Shown: positions 51,060 through 62,847 of the stretch, piece after piece | Position numbering within the stretch: the first letter of the stretch is position 1 | Layout: every line of letters starts with the position of its first letter | Origin: Isoetes taiwanensis | Lineage: Eukaryota; Streptophyta; Lycopodiopsida; Isoetales; Isoetaceae | Direction: 5' to 3' | DNA: 64,000 nt | NCBI GenBank assembly: GCA_021234155.1 | Contig: JAJEKV010000212.1 | Coordinates: 808,001 to 872,000 of the forward strand | Notes under the pieces: model-generated | What the model was told of the DNA's origin: nothing | What the model saw: only the letters and a program-made list of their open reading frames with translations | Database searches by the model: none | Made by a program: the position numbers and the translations under genes

Positions 51060-51335
51060 TTTCACCTTGCTACTTGATCTTGATCCTTGCTTCTTGCTCC
51101 TTCATCTTCCTTGTTCCTTGATCTTCTTGCTACTTGATCTTCCTTGTTCCATGATCTTCTTGCTACTTGATCTTCCTTGTTCATTGCTTCTTGCTACTTG
51201 ATCTTGATCCTTGTTCGGAATCCTTGCTACTTCATTCCCGTGCTCCTTGCTACTTGATCTTGTTCCTTGCTCTTGATCTTGCTACTTGCTCTACTCCGCT
51301 ACGTGTTCCTTGCTCCGTCGGTGATCCTTGCTTGC
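51060..51335. repeat. Degenerate CTTGCTACTTGATCTT repeats
   Basis: CCTTGCTACTTGATCTTGAT, CTTCCTTGTTC and close variants fill this interval. Pyrimidine-rich low complexity. Confidence 0.85.
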
Positions 51336-51339
51336 TTTT

Positions 51340-51932
51340 GCAAATGATTGGATCCAATCCTCCCTGGGCTACTCGAGGCTGTGAGCATGCCCCGGGCATT
51401 CCGTATGGCCTGGAATGGATGAGCTATGGGACCATTTCTTGAGTGGAGGTTGCTACGGCCCCACCAAGGAGCTTACAATGGAGTTGATCAACTTCATGCG
51501 GAGCGATTTGATTGTGGTCATGAGCCAGCGATGGAAATTAATCCATCTGAATGTTATAGGAGACTTGCAATGAGGGGAATGCTTGAACCCCTCCTTATCC
51601 GGGGCCGAGATGCTACAGCAATTGAGGCCTCTTCTTCGTGCTGGATATTTAGCACACTCTCTAGATGCATACATATCAGAGTTCATTCATGAAATTTCTA
51701 AGGGACAGATGTATGACCTTATTAGGGTGTACTACAACGAGTGCAACGGTTTTGTGGAGTTGGGTCCGCTCTTCTTCGTGAGTATTATCCCGTGAAATTA
51801 CTTTTTCTAATGATTAGGTACCCCATATGGTGGGAAGAATCAGGCTGGGATATGCGTGAGCTCTTGACTCCTAACCCAGATGCGTGGGTTAGACCTCGCA
51901 GGCGAAGGGAAAGTGGAAGGGGAAGGGGTTAG
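51340..51932 (+). pseudogene. Degenerate gene of unknown function
   Basis: Three overlapping frames seem to be parts of one sequence: MELINFMRSDLIVVMSQRWK (about 51480), then LRPLLRAGYLAHSLDAYISE and FIHEISKGQMYDLIRVYYNE (51583-51795), then YPIWWEESGWDMRELLTPNP and an Arg/Gly-rich end (to 51932). Frame changes and a stop separate them. I recognise no domain. Confidence 0.3.
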
Positions 51933-52044
51933 GAACCTGGGGGAAGGTTACTAGGGACATACATAGTTCATACTTCGGTCTCTATTGTGTTTGGAAGTTG
52001 GTATATGATACCGTGTTATTATGTTCTCTAAATATTCATGTATA

Positions 52045-52148
52045 TATGATAGATGGGTACTGCACGTGTATACAACCCCTGCATAAGGTCTATGATACAG
52101 GGTACTGTACACGTGTATACAACCCCTGCATAAGGTCTATACAACCCC
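52045..52148. repeat. 47-bp tandem repeat, two copies plus tail
   Basis: GTGTATACAACCCCTGCATA and AGGTCTAT blocks recur at 52068 and 52114, with a third CTATACAACCCC. Confidence 0.85.
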
Positions 52149-52253
52149 CATAATAAAAAAATTCCAGTTTACTAAAAATTTTCCCATTATAATGAAATTG
52201 TTCTTCCTTTTGGGAACCTTAGCAGTAATTAATCGACTAGCCAAGCACAATGA

Positions 52254-52452
52254 TCACTCTCCAACAATTCCAAGAGAGATAGAAAATTGAAGATGTTTCT
52301 TCGACCGTAATGATTTCGTAAAGATATCCGCAACCATAGAGTCAGTCGGGCAATACTCCAAGGCAATTGTCCTTTTCTTTACCTCCAGCTTCACATAATG
52401 ATAATGAACTTCAATGTGCTTAGATCTAGAGTATAAGACTTCATCGTGAGAC
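52254..52452 (-). pseudogene. Copia RNase H C-terminal fragment
   Basis: The frame reads DEVLYSRSKHIEVHYHYVKL, then ALEYCPTDSMVADIFTKSLR and a stop after ISLGIVGE. It is the last 65 codons of a Copia RNase H (compare TKHIDLHYHFIREKV and ADILTKALG at 28.1 kb). It ends exactly where the GGCGCC-type repeats start (52455). Confidence 0.8.
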
Positions 52453-52454
52453 AA

Positions 52455-52885
52455 ATTGATAGTACCCCAAATGGCATGTATAATTGCTCCAGTTGGCACT
52501 CCCCAAATGGCTCCATGTATACCGCCCCCTCCCCAAAACCCAACACCTCCCAAATGGTGCCATGGCACTCCCAAATGGTCCATTGGGTTTCGGGAGAGGA
52601 GGGGAGGGGGGGGTATGCCCAAATGGTGCCAAAACAACGAAATAGCACCTTGAGGATGCCATGGTGCCGTTTGCATCCGCACCCCCATACACTGTTCCCC
52701 CGCCCCCATACCTGCCCCCTAGCACCCCCCATACCTACCCTGGCACCCCCCCAAATGGCGCCATTTGAGGGCTCCATGGGCCATTTTGCGGGGTATACCT
52801 GCCCCCTCTAGCATCGCTCAAATGGCGCCATGAAGCCATTTGACGGCTCCAAATGGCGCCCCAAATAGCTCCATGGCACCATTTG
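52455..52885. repeat. Diverged GGCGCC palindromic units (cluster 3)
   Basis: Units such as AAATGGTGCCATGGCAC, AAATGGCGCCATTTGAGG and AAATGGCGCCATGAAGCCATTT recur within a C-rich background (CCCCCATACC). None is a perfect 22-mer; it looks older than clusters 1 and 2. Confidence 0.75.
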
Positions 52886-53531
52886 GAATTGCCAGAGGGG
52901 AGGTATATGTGATGAATGGCTCTAACAACAAGACAATGCATATAGAAAGAAGACAATGCATCCATAAAGAAGGATTTTAAGAGGACATACCTGGGTATGT
53001 TGGTCACCATTTTGTTGAAAAAAACTATCGACGACTGGAGTATATAAATCGTGTAAGAATGTTGCAGCGCCTCAAAAAGAAGCGCCCAAAAAAACCTGTG
53101 CAAACAGCTAATGTACCTGAAAATAAATGACTGCAAGAAGTCACCTAGGAGCGTCGAACGATAAGGAACCGCCGAAGACCATGCATCCGCCTATAATCTA
53201 AGAAGGATCTATACAAGCGCCTAAAGAAATGACATGTTGAGAAGCAATAACAAATTTCAAATTTCAAATTTTGAATTTCAAATTTGGGCAGGCAGAGGGG
53301 TTTCAAATTTGGACGGGCATTTTTAAATTTATGCCCACCTTACAAGTCTGCCAAATGCGTCATGGCTTCCAAGGGTTCCGCCATATCGACCTGCCAGTGT
53401 CACCTATATCTCGCCTGCTTCCCGCCGCCTGCGACTGTCAGCGCCAGCTTCGACTACCAGAGGCACCTGCTACTAGATGGCCTATTAGACCTAGCGCCAG
53501 TGCCTGCTGCTAGATGGCTTAGCACCTAGTG
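52886..53531. other. Spacer with CAAATTT run
   Basis: CAAATTT/AAATTTC repeats at about 53250-53345. No gene recognised. Confidence 0.4.
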
Positions 53532-55099
53532 TGTGACGTTCCCCTAGAATATATGATATAAATACGTATATCCTAGGCCTACGTCACTATACAAATCTAC
53601 ATTAGTAGACTTGTATGCACCAAGTGTGGGGGCATGGCCAAGTTATTTACATAACTTAGCCAACCTTAGGAGGTGACCCATTTCCACATGGCTCGCCTTA
53701 TTGGAGCCAAGTGGCCTTCATGTGAACCCTAACACATAAAAGGCCAAACCCTAAACCTAGACCACTTTGGCTCCACCAATTTTTGATCCACCAGCACGTG
53801 CCCACAGCTCCGATTCGAGGATCGTCTTCGACAGCCGAGGTTGCAGTAGCAGTCCGGAAGCGCAAGCGTAGTAGAGGAAGGTCATCTACTCGAACCACCT
53901 GCTAGAGATGGAGAACCAGGGAGTCAGAGGCAGCTCGTCAGAAGAAGGTACTTCAAGTAGACTCCAGTTGAATTGCACATTGTGTCCTAGTAGAGCCATT
54001 TTAGAACCTATAGTTTCGAGCATGAACCCTAATCAATGAATCCTAACTATAAGTTAGCTGTATGTGATTAGGATCAGTTGTTATTCTTGTTATTTATCAT
54101 GTTACGTTGATATATGATGATGGTTGATCTTATGTTTGCACCTCTTGTGTATTGGGAAGCCATTATTTAGATGATGCTCCTAGTTTAGACCCATTAGTTC
54201 CCATTATTATGCGGCCTATGCATAGAGCCCACCTGGCTACGGAGTCTATGGAGTGACTGAGCACCACATAACGGGGTCAATAACAAAGTGGAGGGTCCCT
54301 GCTGAGCGCGGCTATTGGGGACCCATAGCGGGCTAGGCTCATAGTCGGTCACCTCGTGTGGGCTGGGTATGGGTCCACACTTCCTGGATCAATGGTGTCG
54401 CCCTGACTCTCAAGAGTTGCAAGTATTGGCTTGGCTCTTATTTTGGGAAGGTCAATCGGGTATGGACGTGTGTCGCCACAATCCTCTAGCCGCCCATGGA
54501 GCCACTGCACTCCGGGCGGGGGAGATGCAATCCTTCCTACCTCATCGGACCGGGGAGATGCAACCCAGAGTAGTCTCGTTGGGTGATACCATGGGATTAC
54601 ATCTCTGGCAAGTTACAGTCGTGTCAGAGCCTGATTTAGCCTATCTGCAAAGCATGCACAGGAGGGGCGGATGGAGTGGTCAACCCTAGCCATTGTCCAT
54701 TGCCAGCCCAAGTCATTGCCATAACTCGGTCTATTCTATCTGGAGGCCCCCAGCCGTCAGTCAACTCCCCCTTGAGTCTGAGCCCGGGGTAGGAGCCTCT
54801 ATTTGATGTATTTGATGCATTCATTGTATTGTTGTATTCGATGACATGGATAGATGGATTATCACTACCCTTCGAGGTAGTTTGTTGTCACTATTGCTAG
54901 TGCTTATATTGTATATTTTGCTTCCGCTGACATAGGGACCCCTAGAGGATGGGACGGAATGACACCTCTGTGTCCTCTACTCAATAGTCTGGACCACAGA
55001 CGCGAGTTAGACAGAGGCCCATACGACGGGTGTCGTTGGATGGGGAAGGTCCTTCGATGTATATAGTGGGCTGTTGTATATAGCGCAAGGACCGTCACA
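53532..55099 (+). mobile_element. 5' LTR of a further retrotransposon
   Basis: It starts TGTGACGTTCC and ends GACCGTCACA (inverted TGTGACG/CGTCACA), 1,568 bp. A tRNA-Met primer site follows one base later. It holds TATA-like sequence (TATGATATAAATA at 53551). No second LTR is in the window, and internal coding sequence is not recognised, so the element is truncated or a large non-autonomous type. Confidence 0.75.
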
Positions 55100-55100
55100 A

Positions 55101-55112
55101 TGGTATCAGAGC
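55101..55112 (+). promoter_or_regulatory. Primer-binding site, initiator tRNA-Met
   Basis: TGGTATCAGAGC, the exact consensus, directly after the LTR. Confidence 0.85.
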
Positions 55113-56460
55113 AATGATCTTGGTCGACCAAAATCAAGCGCTGACCATTTTCCTTTAACTGGCCTAATAGAAAAATTGGGGGTTAAAACCCCAATGTGAA
55201 CCTCGAAAATTGGGAGAACTTTTTTTTCTTCCATTGTTAGAATGTCATTAGCAAGTCAAATCTAGTTGTTAGGGTAAGCTAATTTTGAATCGAGAGTCAA
55301 AAGAAACCTTCTAGTAAATTTGAGCTCAAAGTTGTTCATGATCCCCACTTTACAAAAGTGAATTGAACGAAGAATCGTTCAATAGGAAGCTTGCAAAGAA
55401 ATTGTGTGATGACCAATATGTGGCCCAAAACAAATAGGAAATTTAGTTATGCCTTAAATGGGAAATAGATGTTCTTAGAGATTAAAAAATCAATTTATTA
55501 TTGGTAGCAAGGGAAGTGAGATTAGCTTGTCTAGAATTCTCATTGCCATTTGTATCACCAAATTCATTCAAAAGGAAGAAGCTTTATTACAGATTCTTCC
55601 ACAATGTAAATAATGAGATTGCAAAAATATATATATGATGTAAGGGGGGGTGCCTAGTATTGGTGCACGGCCCGGTTTTGGCACAGCCCGTCTCCACTTT
55701 TATGGACCACTCCGTCCTCAAAATAGCGCATAACGAACTCGAGTTGGAGCCCTATTTCAAACCGATGGTTCACAGCAGCAGTGAATAGGCCCATCAAGGT
55801 ATGTCGTTGGATTTATTTCAGCTTTAGGATGGCCCCCCCCTAATCCCTTCTGTAATTACATATGGCTCCTTAATGGCTCTCTGCATGCTGGAGATTTTGA
55901 GCTAGGATATCTTTTGTCGCCTATTTTTTACCATTTGGTGCCTCAAATCTTGCATGCAGCTCAATCCCAGAATCAATTTTGCCCTCACATGCTCCAGATC
56001 ACTGAGCTGGACATATCTCCCACATATCTCCCACAGTAAGATATTTGTATCAAGCTTGCATGCGAGCTTCTGGAGGGAGATTTGAACTTTGCCTTTTCTA
56101 TTTAAATGTCTTTTGTTTGGGTTTCCTTGCTCTTCCTTGTCTGCTGTTGCTCTTCCTTGTCTAAATGAAGTCATTCATCCTTTCATACAATGTCTAGAAA
56201 GAGCAGAGGATCATGAAATAGTATGGTTGTATCTTTTGTCCAATGTGGCCAGCTTGATAAAGCTCTAAGTTTTCTTTGACCGCATGCCTTTGTAAGATAT
56301 AAATTCATTGGCAATAATGGTTACAATAGGATGGCAAGGGTAGCTTGAAGACATTTTCAAAGAATGTAGGAAGGAGACCTATCAATATGGAGCACTATAC
56401 TTACTATGCATTCTAAAACTTAGAGAAGTTAGGGATTAGCATACAATCTTTCTATTTAGG
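55113..56460. other. Presumed internal region of the LTR element, non-coding
   Basis: No frame matches Gag or Pol. A G-rich AAGGGGGGG at 55640 could be a purine tract, but no LTR start follows convincingly. Confidence 0.35.
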
Positions 56461-56470
56461 TATGAACCAC

Positions 56471-57615
56471 TTTTTTTTTTTTTTTGAAGAACTGTGTCAT
56501 CAATATATTAAAAGAATGGTAATGTTACAAAGCAAGTGAGGAGGAAGGAGAACTGCCCCAAAAGAGGCAGCGATACCTCGACACTCCACGACAAACTCAC
56601 AGAAAAACTGCAACTCTACTGCTGTACAAACCGACCATCACCATCTACAACACTCAAGAAGTCTTGCCAAATGGCAAACTTCCGCTCTACTAATCCCGGG
56701 AACACCAGAAAGCTTTGAAATAGCTTGTACCTGAGTCGAGGAATCAGAGAAGCTGCAGGCTGCTGAATCCCCTGAAAGATCCACAACCGCCACCGCTTCC
56801 AAATCAGCCACACCAACCAAGCCACACACGGATGCAAGGCTTCTTTGCCGCCGCAAGAGCGCCAAGCACCGAGGATACACATGAAGCAGCAACTGCTAGC
56901 TAGTCAATCTCACATGAAACAGAGCCCTAACCCAATCCCAGGCAGCCTGCAAGTGAGGGCATAAAACCAGACAATGCGCCACAGTCTCATGATGAAGGCC
57001 ACAACAAGGGCAGAGAGGGCTCGCACCCGGCCTAAACTGACTCACAAGGGCATTCACCCTAATACAGCGGTGCACCACCTACCACAGAAGCACCCTAACC
57101 TTCGGTGGGCGAAGTGAGCTCCATGTCCACGTCCAAACCGAGCGCCTCGAGAACCCGGAAGCTACAGAGACCACTTGCCTGAAGGGGGCAGTGTGTCATG
57201 AATAGCCAGCACCCGGTAACAAGACCGCACAAAACAAGAAGACACAACATCCGGATGAACCTTCCAAACCTGCACCACCACAACATCCTGAGGGACTACA
57301 GGTATGTGTAGCGGAATACTCCCCGCCACTTGTTCCCGTGATAACCCGGCCATCACCCCTCGAAAAGCTTAACTCGAAGAACTCCCCCACGGCTAGCCGA
57401 CCACCCCAATACCAATCCTCCAAGGTGAGCACGGCAGCTTCGCCTCCAACGGGAACTGCGTCCGAGCATGCACGGTGGCAGTCAAGGGCAAGTGCGCAGG
57501 GGGTAGAGGAACCCACAAGAAAGAAGAAGAGTGGTGATAAACTGCGGCATAATCTAGCTGGAAGAGCACACACACATGATCCCAAGCCCGCACACTTTTG
57601 TTCATCCATGTACTA
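56471..57615 (-). mobile_element. 5'-truncated LINE with poly(A) tail
   Basis: A 15-base T run (56471-56485) is the poly(A) tail of a minus-strand element. Reading leftward, frames contain LDVDMELTSPTE, then VHRCIRVNALVSQFRPGASP and CPCCGLHHETVAHCLVLCPH (56896-57078), which is the zinc-binding zf-RVT domain found after the reverse transcriptase in plant LINEs. Further 5', LTLEDWYWGGRLAVGEFFEL fits the domain before it. Frame breaks and the absence of the RT core show a dead 5'-truncated copy. No target duplication was identified. Confidence 0.75.
56896..57078 (-). pseudogene. zf-RVT domain of the LINE
   Basis: CPCCG...H....H...C pattern (C-x2-C, then H and C) with HETVAHCLVLCP. It is joined in sequence, with a frame change near 57080-57110, to the preceding segment. 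Confidence 0.7.
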
Positions 57616-57656
57616 GACAGTGATGCTCTTGCTTTCAATTATGTTGATAATGTATG

Positions 57657-58462
57657 TCAAATGTTCTTTGGCCATGTTACAAATGTGCCCACGCTTTCGC
57701 CAACTGTATCGCCACCGGGATGTCTTCTGGAAGAGCCTCATCCTCAAAATTGCAATTTATAATCAAAATTTTACACAAACTGTTTCCAAGAGGAACACCA
57801 TGGCACATAGAACTTGGATTCAAATCTTCGACTTTACATAATCCTACTCGAAGCTTCAAGTTTGCTGTTAAAAGATAGCATTCTTCTCCCACACTGATAA
57901 ACAACTAGAATAATAGAATGTAGGTTCAAATGTTCTTTTGGCCATGCTACAAATGTGCCCACGCTTTTGCCAACTGTATCGCCACCGGGATGTCTTCTGG
58001 AAGAGCCTCATCCTCAAAATTGCAATTTATAATCAAAATTTTACACAAAATTTGTTTCCAAGAGGAACACCATGGCACATAGAACTTGGATTCAAATCTT
58101 CAACTTTACATAATCCTACTCGAAGCTTCAAGTTTGCTGTTAAAAGATAGCATTCTTCTCCCACACTGCTAAACAACTAGAATAATAGAATGTAGGTTCA
58201 AATGTTCTTTTGGCCATGCTACAAATGTGCCCACGCTTTTGCCAACTGTATCGCCACCGGGATGTCTTCTGGAAGAGCCTCATCCTCAAAATTGCAATTT
58301 ATAATCAAAATTTTACACAAACTATTTCCAAGAGGAACACCATGGCACATAGAACTTGGATTCAAATCTTCGACTTTACATAATCCTACTCGAAGCTTCA
58401 AGTTTGCTGTTAAAAGATAGCATTCTTCTCCCACACTGATAAACAACTAGAATAATAGAATC
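57657..58462. repeat. 270-bp tandem repeat, three copies
   Basis: Copies start at about 57657, 57927 and 58199 (periods 269-272) and are nearly identical. Each is open in a minus-strand frame of 75 codons (MFISVGEECYLLTANLKLRV...) and also in a plus frame, so coding meaning is doubtful. The repeated frame survives in all copies, with differences such as one base in the second. Confidence 0.9.
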
Positions 58463-58857
58463 GGCATGAAAAAAAAGAAACAGGACGAAGCTATGCATAT
58501 TCAGAATAGAATGACACTCACTGTAGTTCAGCCGACATGGTCGATTGAAGACGCTGAAGATGGTCGATTGAAGGCGCTGAAGACGCTATCGGAAGCGGGT
58601 CGGTGACGTTGAGAGAATAGGTGGTCGATTAGGTAGCTTGCCACATATGAGTTTCTTGAAAATAAGAATTAATTAATTTCTTGAAATTGCAATAAAGAGA
58701 AAAGCACATTAAAAAATGTAAATGAGTGGGATGGGCCGTTAAAAATGACGGGAATTAAAACGACGGTTCTAATATGAAGGCTTAGATTATCAACCCATAT
58801 ATATAAATTTGAACCAAAACTCTAGTCTCATAACATATCTTCCGAAATTACAGTTCT
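58463..58857. other. Promoter-side region of the small gene
   Basis: A short GGTCGATTGAAG(A/G)CGCTGAAGA repeat lies at about 58540-58590. TATATATATAAA at 58796-58807 is a plausible TATA box about 50 bases before the ATG. Confidence 0.4.
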
Positions 58858-59812
58858 ATGGCGTCTGGAGGATCTGGCAGCCGTAGCCGAGATGCAAATA
58901 GAGGTGGGCGACATGCCAAAGCAACCCAGGATCTTGCCGAAGAAGCTGAAAGCACTAATCCAGCTAGCGGTTCAGGTATTCATCAGCTTTTCCTTATATA
59001 TTTTGTTTCTGTGTCCCTCCTTTCGTTAGGTTTCCAGGATGTTTTTCTTTAATACTAGAGTTATTATCCGCTAAGAAGCATATGTCCTGAAATACTTCAG
59101 TTCATATGTCCCAAGATATATGCAAATATATGCTATGACGAGATATCTTTATTTTTTGATATTTCTTCATGTTTTGTTTTCATTCATTTTTGTATCCGCT
59201 ATTTTTAGTATCCTATAGTTAGTTGAACAGTCTTCTATAGTTAGTTGTGCTTTCAGACTCAAATTTAAATCTCTCAAGTTTCAAAGCATGCCAAGCACGT
59301 TTTTGTTGCATACGTTACAAGTTAGCATATATTTTCGTATTTCAACATTAACGTTGTGCTGTCATTCCACAGGAACACAAAGGACAATCAAAAGGAAAAC
59401 CAAACTCAGTCAAACATCTTCAGCCCAAAAAAAGCAAAGGACAGATGAAGACGTTACCGTTACAGACCTACAGCATGTGTTGACGTTAGAAGATACATCT
59501 GGAATAATAAAGGCTCAGGTAGAACCTCCCGGTCCAGAAGAAGATCTTATAGAAGGGTCAGAATGGTATGTCGAGATCTTCAAGACTAGTGGGAAGACAG
59601 ATCTTATTTTCATGTCTAGGGTAAAAGAAACTGATCAAATGAAGAAGCAGGGAATTGTTATCACATGCGAAGAACCGAACCATTCATATTGTTCAGTGTT
59701 AGTTGAAGTGGGGCAAAAAAATAAGAAGAGCCTAAAGAAGATTAATCGGTCCAGTTCTAGTTGTTTTAAAGAGACCTGTTCAAATTTGGCTGGACAGTTG
59801 GCGAGCCCTTGA
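58858..59812 (+). CDS. Two-exon hypothetical nuclear-type protein
   Basis: Exon 1 (58858-58975) encodes MASGGSGSRSRDANRGGRHA and ends GGTTCAG/GTATTC in phase 1. Exon 2 (59373-59812) starts after TCATTCCACAG and continues in frame: TQRTIKRKTKLSQTSSAQKK. The predicted protein is about 185 residues. It starts with a Gly/Ser/Arg-rich, low-complexity segment and a Lys-rich nuclear-localisation-like stretch, then an acidic part (GPEEDLIEGSEWYVEIFKTS) and ends SNLAGQLASP. I do not recognise a domain. A TATA-like site lies 50 bases upstream. Downstream text to 60300 contains Gln/Glu-rich pieces (KLQEQLEENRNLN) that may be a later exon. Confidence 0.5.
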
Positions 59813-60480
59813 CACCTAAACGAATATGCGAAGGGCTTTCAGCTGTACGACGAGCCATCAGCACGAGGCCCTCAGGCAGTGTCTACATGCAGGCATTGAA
59901 GGATAAGGAAGATGCAAGTTCTAGAGGCAGGGACACTCACAACAGGCCTTACAAGTGATGATGACAAGGCCAGGCAGTTGGAGGCGATGAGCAAGCTCAA
60001 AAAATACAAGTCGTATTTAATTAAAGTGGGTCTCATTCCATTCCCATTCAATGAAAATGCTCTCTCTCTGTAAACAAAGTGCTGATATGCCTTGAATTTT
60101 TATTCATAAATAATTTCATTACATTGTATTTTACAATGGTTGAAGATTCCATGATGGTCGGGCGGACAGAAATATTACATCATCTTCGCACACAGACCAC
60201 CTACTGGGAACAATATACAGAGCAAGGTCTGAGGTGTTCCAAGCTACAAGAGCAACTCGAAGAGAATAGAAATCTGAACATGCTAACCTGACCAATGCAT
60301 GTCACCAACCTCTTCTAGTCCTGTTTCCTCAATGAACGGGTCTTTCCATGGCTCCCGATCATGTCCTTTCTGTTCGCGATCTATACCGGGAAAGGCAAAA
60401 TCAAGTTAATGCAAGTGATGCTACAGACAATACAAATAAGAAGACAACCAGTTCTAAGGGCCATTTCTGAAGAAAGTAGA
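59813..60480. other. Downstream region, possible later exon
   Basis: 60129-60291 encodes TEILHHLRTQTTYWEQYTEQ and a short coiled-coil-like end. The frame is open but unproven. Confidence 0.3.
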
Positions 60481-60488
60481 TCTGAGGC

Positions 60489-60736
60489 CCTTTCTCGACT
60501 CGCGGGTCGAGAACTGAGAGCCTTTCTCGACTCGCGAGTCGAGAAATGTAGCTTAGAGCACAAAAAAAAAAACTTTTCCCCCCTTTCATTTAAGCAGGAA
60601 AAAAAAAGTTTTTGTAGGGCCTTTCTTGACCCTCAAGGCCCCTCTGATGGCCTTTCTCGATTCATGATTCGAGAAAGGCAGATCAGAGTGAAAACGCAAG
60701 TCTGAGGCCCTTTCTCGACTCGCGAGTCGAGAAAGG
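60489..60736. repeat. Palindromic repeats of CTTTCTCGACTCGCGAGTCG type
   Basis: Four units: 60489-60513, 60521-60546, 60651-60678 (CTTTCTCGATTCATGATTCG variant) and 60709-60736 (a perfect 28-base palindrome). They lie in a GGCC-rich context, and another small palindrome AAGGCCCTATTAAGGGCCTT follows (60750-60769). Confidence 0.9.
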
Positions 60737-60779
60737 TCCTAAGGCCCTATTAAGGGCCTTAAACGTAGCTCAGAGCCCA

Positions 60780-61090
60780 GATCATAGTGCTTATGAAATG
60801 AAGCGGCAAGAAGGCGCTGTCCTTGTTTGCCGTAGAAGTGAAGAGAAGAAAGGATGCCACAATGGTGATAACTACCTCCATTATCAGCCATAAAATAGAC
60901 ATGTCTTTTTTATAATATAAATATAAAATTTGAAACCTACATGGTCCATTTTTGCAAATGACATTTGAGTCCCATAAAATATTCTAATTTGTACAATTGA
61001 ACGTGCTTTCTCTTGTGAAAATGAATGCATGCAACCATTTTCTAAAAGTGAGACACTTGGCAAACATGCCATGCCATCCCATAATTAAAA
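60780..61090. repeat. 310-bp direct repeat, copy 1
   Basis: Nearly identical to 63686-63996 (same orientation, 2,906 bp apart). Non-coding apart from short frames shared by both. Confidence 0.9.
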
Positions 61091-62596
61091 GTTAAGTGCT
61101 TTTCTATAAATTTGACATACCTTGTTCTAAGGTCTCATAAGATCAAACTGATGCAATAGGGTCAACATACAATGTTTTCAAATAGTACTATCTATGTATT
61201 CCAATATTATTCCCAAACATAAGAGAAATAAGAAAAGAATAACATTTTGGAGCCAAACGTGCACAACAAGTGCACAACAAGTTTTGTGAATATGGCACAT
61301 GCTCCACCACGTACCTGCTTGCACATGCATGTAGCCATCTTGGAATATCATTTAATCACAATAAAAAAAATCCTACCTCCAACCGTAGGATAGGACAGAC
61401 CATTGCTTGTCATCTTTGTAATCATAGCTTAGGACATGACCCTACTATTCTGGCCGGGGGTCATGTCTTACCCTATAATTACAATTAACTTAAATATGAA
61501 TAATTGAAAAATGCACAAAAATACCTCTGTACATGTGCTTCGATTTCTTGTAACACTTCATATGCTCATTTAAGCTTTGAAGAATATTTGTTTGTACTCG
61601 AGTTCACGCTATTTATAGCATCTTTGAAATTTTCGTAACTTTCGGTCCATAAATGGCAATTGGTTTTAGGCCAAATGGCCTTAAAGGGAAATTATCCCTT
61701 GTATGTTTGAGCACTATGCTCTTGAGATTTTTTGCCACGTGGCCTTAAAGGAAAATTATCCCATATATATATGAGCACTATGCTCTTGTTCATCATAATT
61801 CAAAAGATGTTCAAGAATGGAGGTCAAGAGTACATCATTACCAACGCCATTTTGGAACATTTGATTTACTCGAAATGAGGTCGAATGGCACTTCATTATG
61901 AAATATCATCTCAAGTATTTGATTTACCTGTACAAATGTAAATCCACAACATGCAAACATGTATGAGATAAAATACTCAACATCTCAACTTTGTAGATCA
62001 TAATATAGAGAAAGAATAAGAGTCTGTTGGTTGTACCATTGACCAATGGACAAGAGCAACATTGGTAAAACCAATGAATGGAAGTATCTAAAAAAAACCC
62101 GCCCAAACTAGCTTCAGACAAAAGCCATACTAGCATGACTATCTACCTCGGTCAATCCCTTGGTAGACTTATCCAGCCATACATGGACTAGGCTAATCCA
62201 AGATGGTACTCCATATCCATGGTCCATGATACTTATCAAGACATACAAAACTAGCCTAATCTTATAAGTCTTGAACAGCAAAAATGACTTTTATGAATCA
62301 AAAGACCAAAATACTAAATTTAATAAAGACCTTTCAGAACTGTGCCTGTTCATACAGGTCAATACATGTTTTAAACGATTTCTTCGCAAGTACATCATTA
62401 GCCCACAAACCATGCAGGCTTATCATTCCAGCATCAACCTACAAACTTATGCAAGCTAATCTGTTTACACACATTTCCAAGTTTTACTTCGATCGAATGC
62501 TTTGTATATATGGATAATCCAAAAAGGAAGGATCTCACCAATATGTAGATCTTCCTCAAAGTATAAGAGTGATTGTCTATAATCATATCTTCAAGT
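61091..62596. other. AT-rich spacer with one tandem duplication
   Basis: TGGCCTTAAAGG(G/A)AAATTATCCC and GAGCACTATGCTCTTG recur about 70 bp apart at 61677-61790. No gene recognised. Confidence 0.5.
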
Positions 62597-62847
62597 GGGC
62601 AAAAGTATGCTAGTGGGTATCAAAAAAACGCGGCCCCAGCACTTAGATCAGCACCCTGGATGTACTATTCTATCATAGTATTCCACTTGTTATTAATTGG
62701 AGTTGTTACATATTTCTATTGATTACCTAATTACCATGTGCTAGTACCAGTAACACCTTAAACAAGCTGCCATATGGGGTGCTATATGAGTGCTGTCAGC
62801 ATGTGTCCGGACGCCTGCTTTTGATACCCACCAGCATACTTTTGCCC
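62597..62847. mobile_element. MITE with long TIRs
   Basis: 251 bp. The ends are inverted for about 36 bases (GGGCAAAAGTATGCTAGTGG versus GGGCAAAAGTATGCTGGTGG, then GTATCAAAA in both). AAGT flanks both sides (62593-62596, 62848-62851), so a 4-bp duplication. The terminal GGG.(C/A)AAAG.ATG resembles the MITE at 7674-7954. Non-coding. Confidence 0.85.

Noticed and set aside
57677-57904. 75-codon protein repeated three times as a real gene family
   Set aside because: Start and stop positions are simply repeated with the 270-bp unit, both strands are open and no domain is recognisable; kept as a repeat only.
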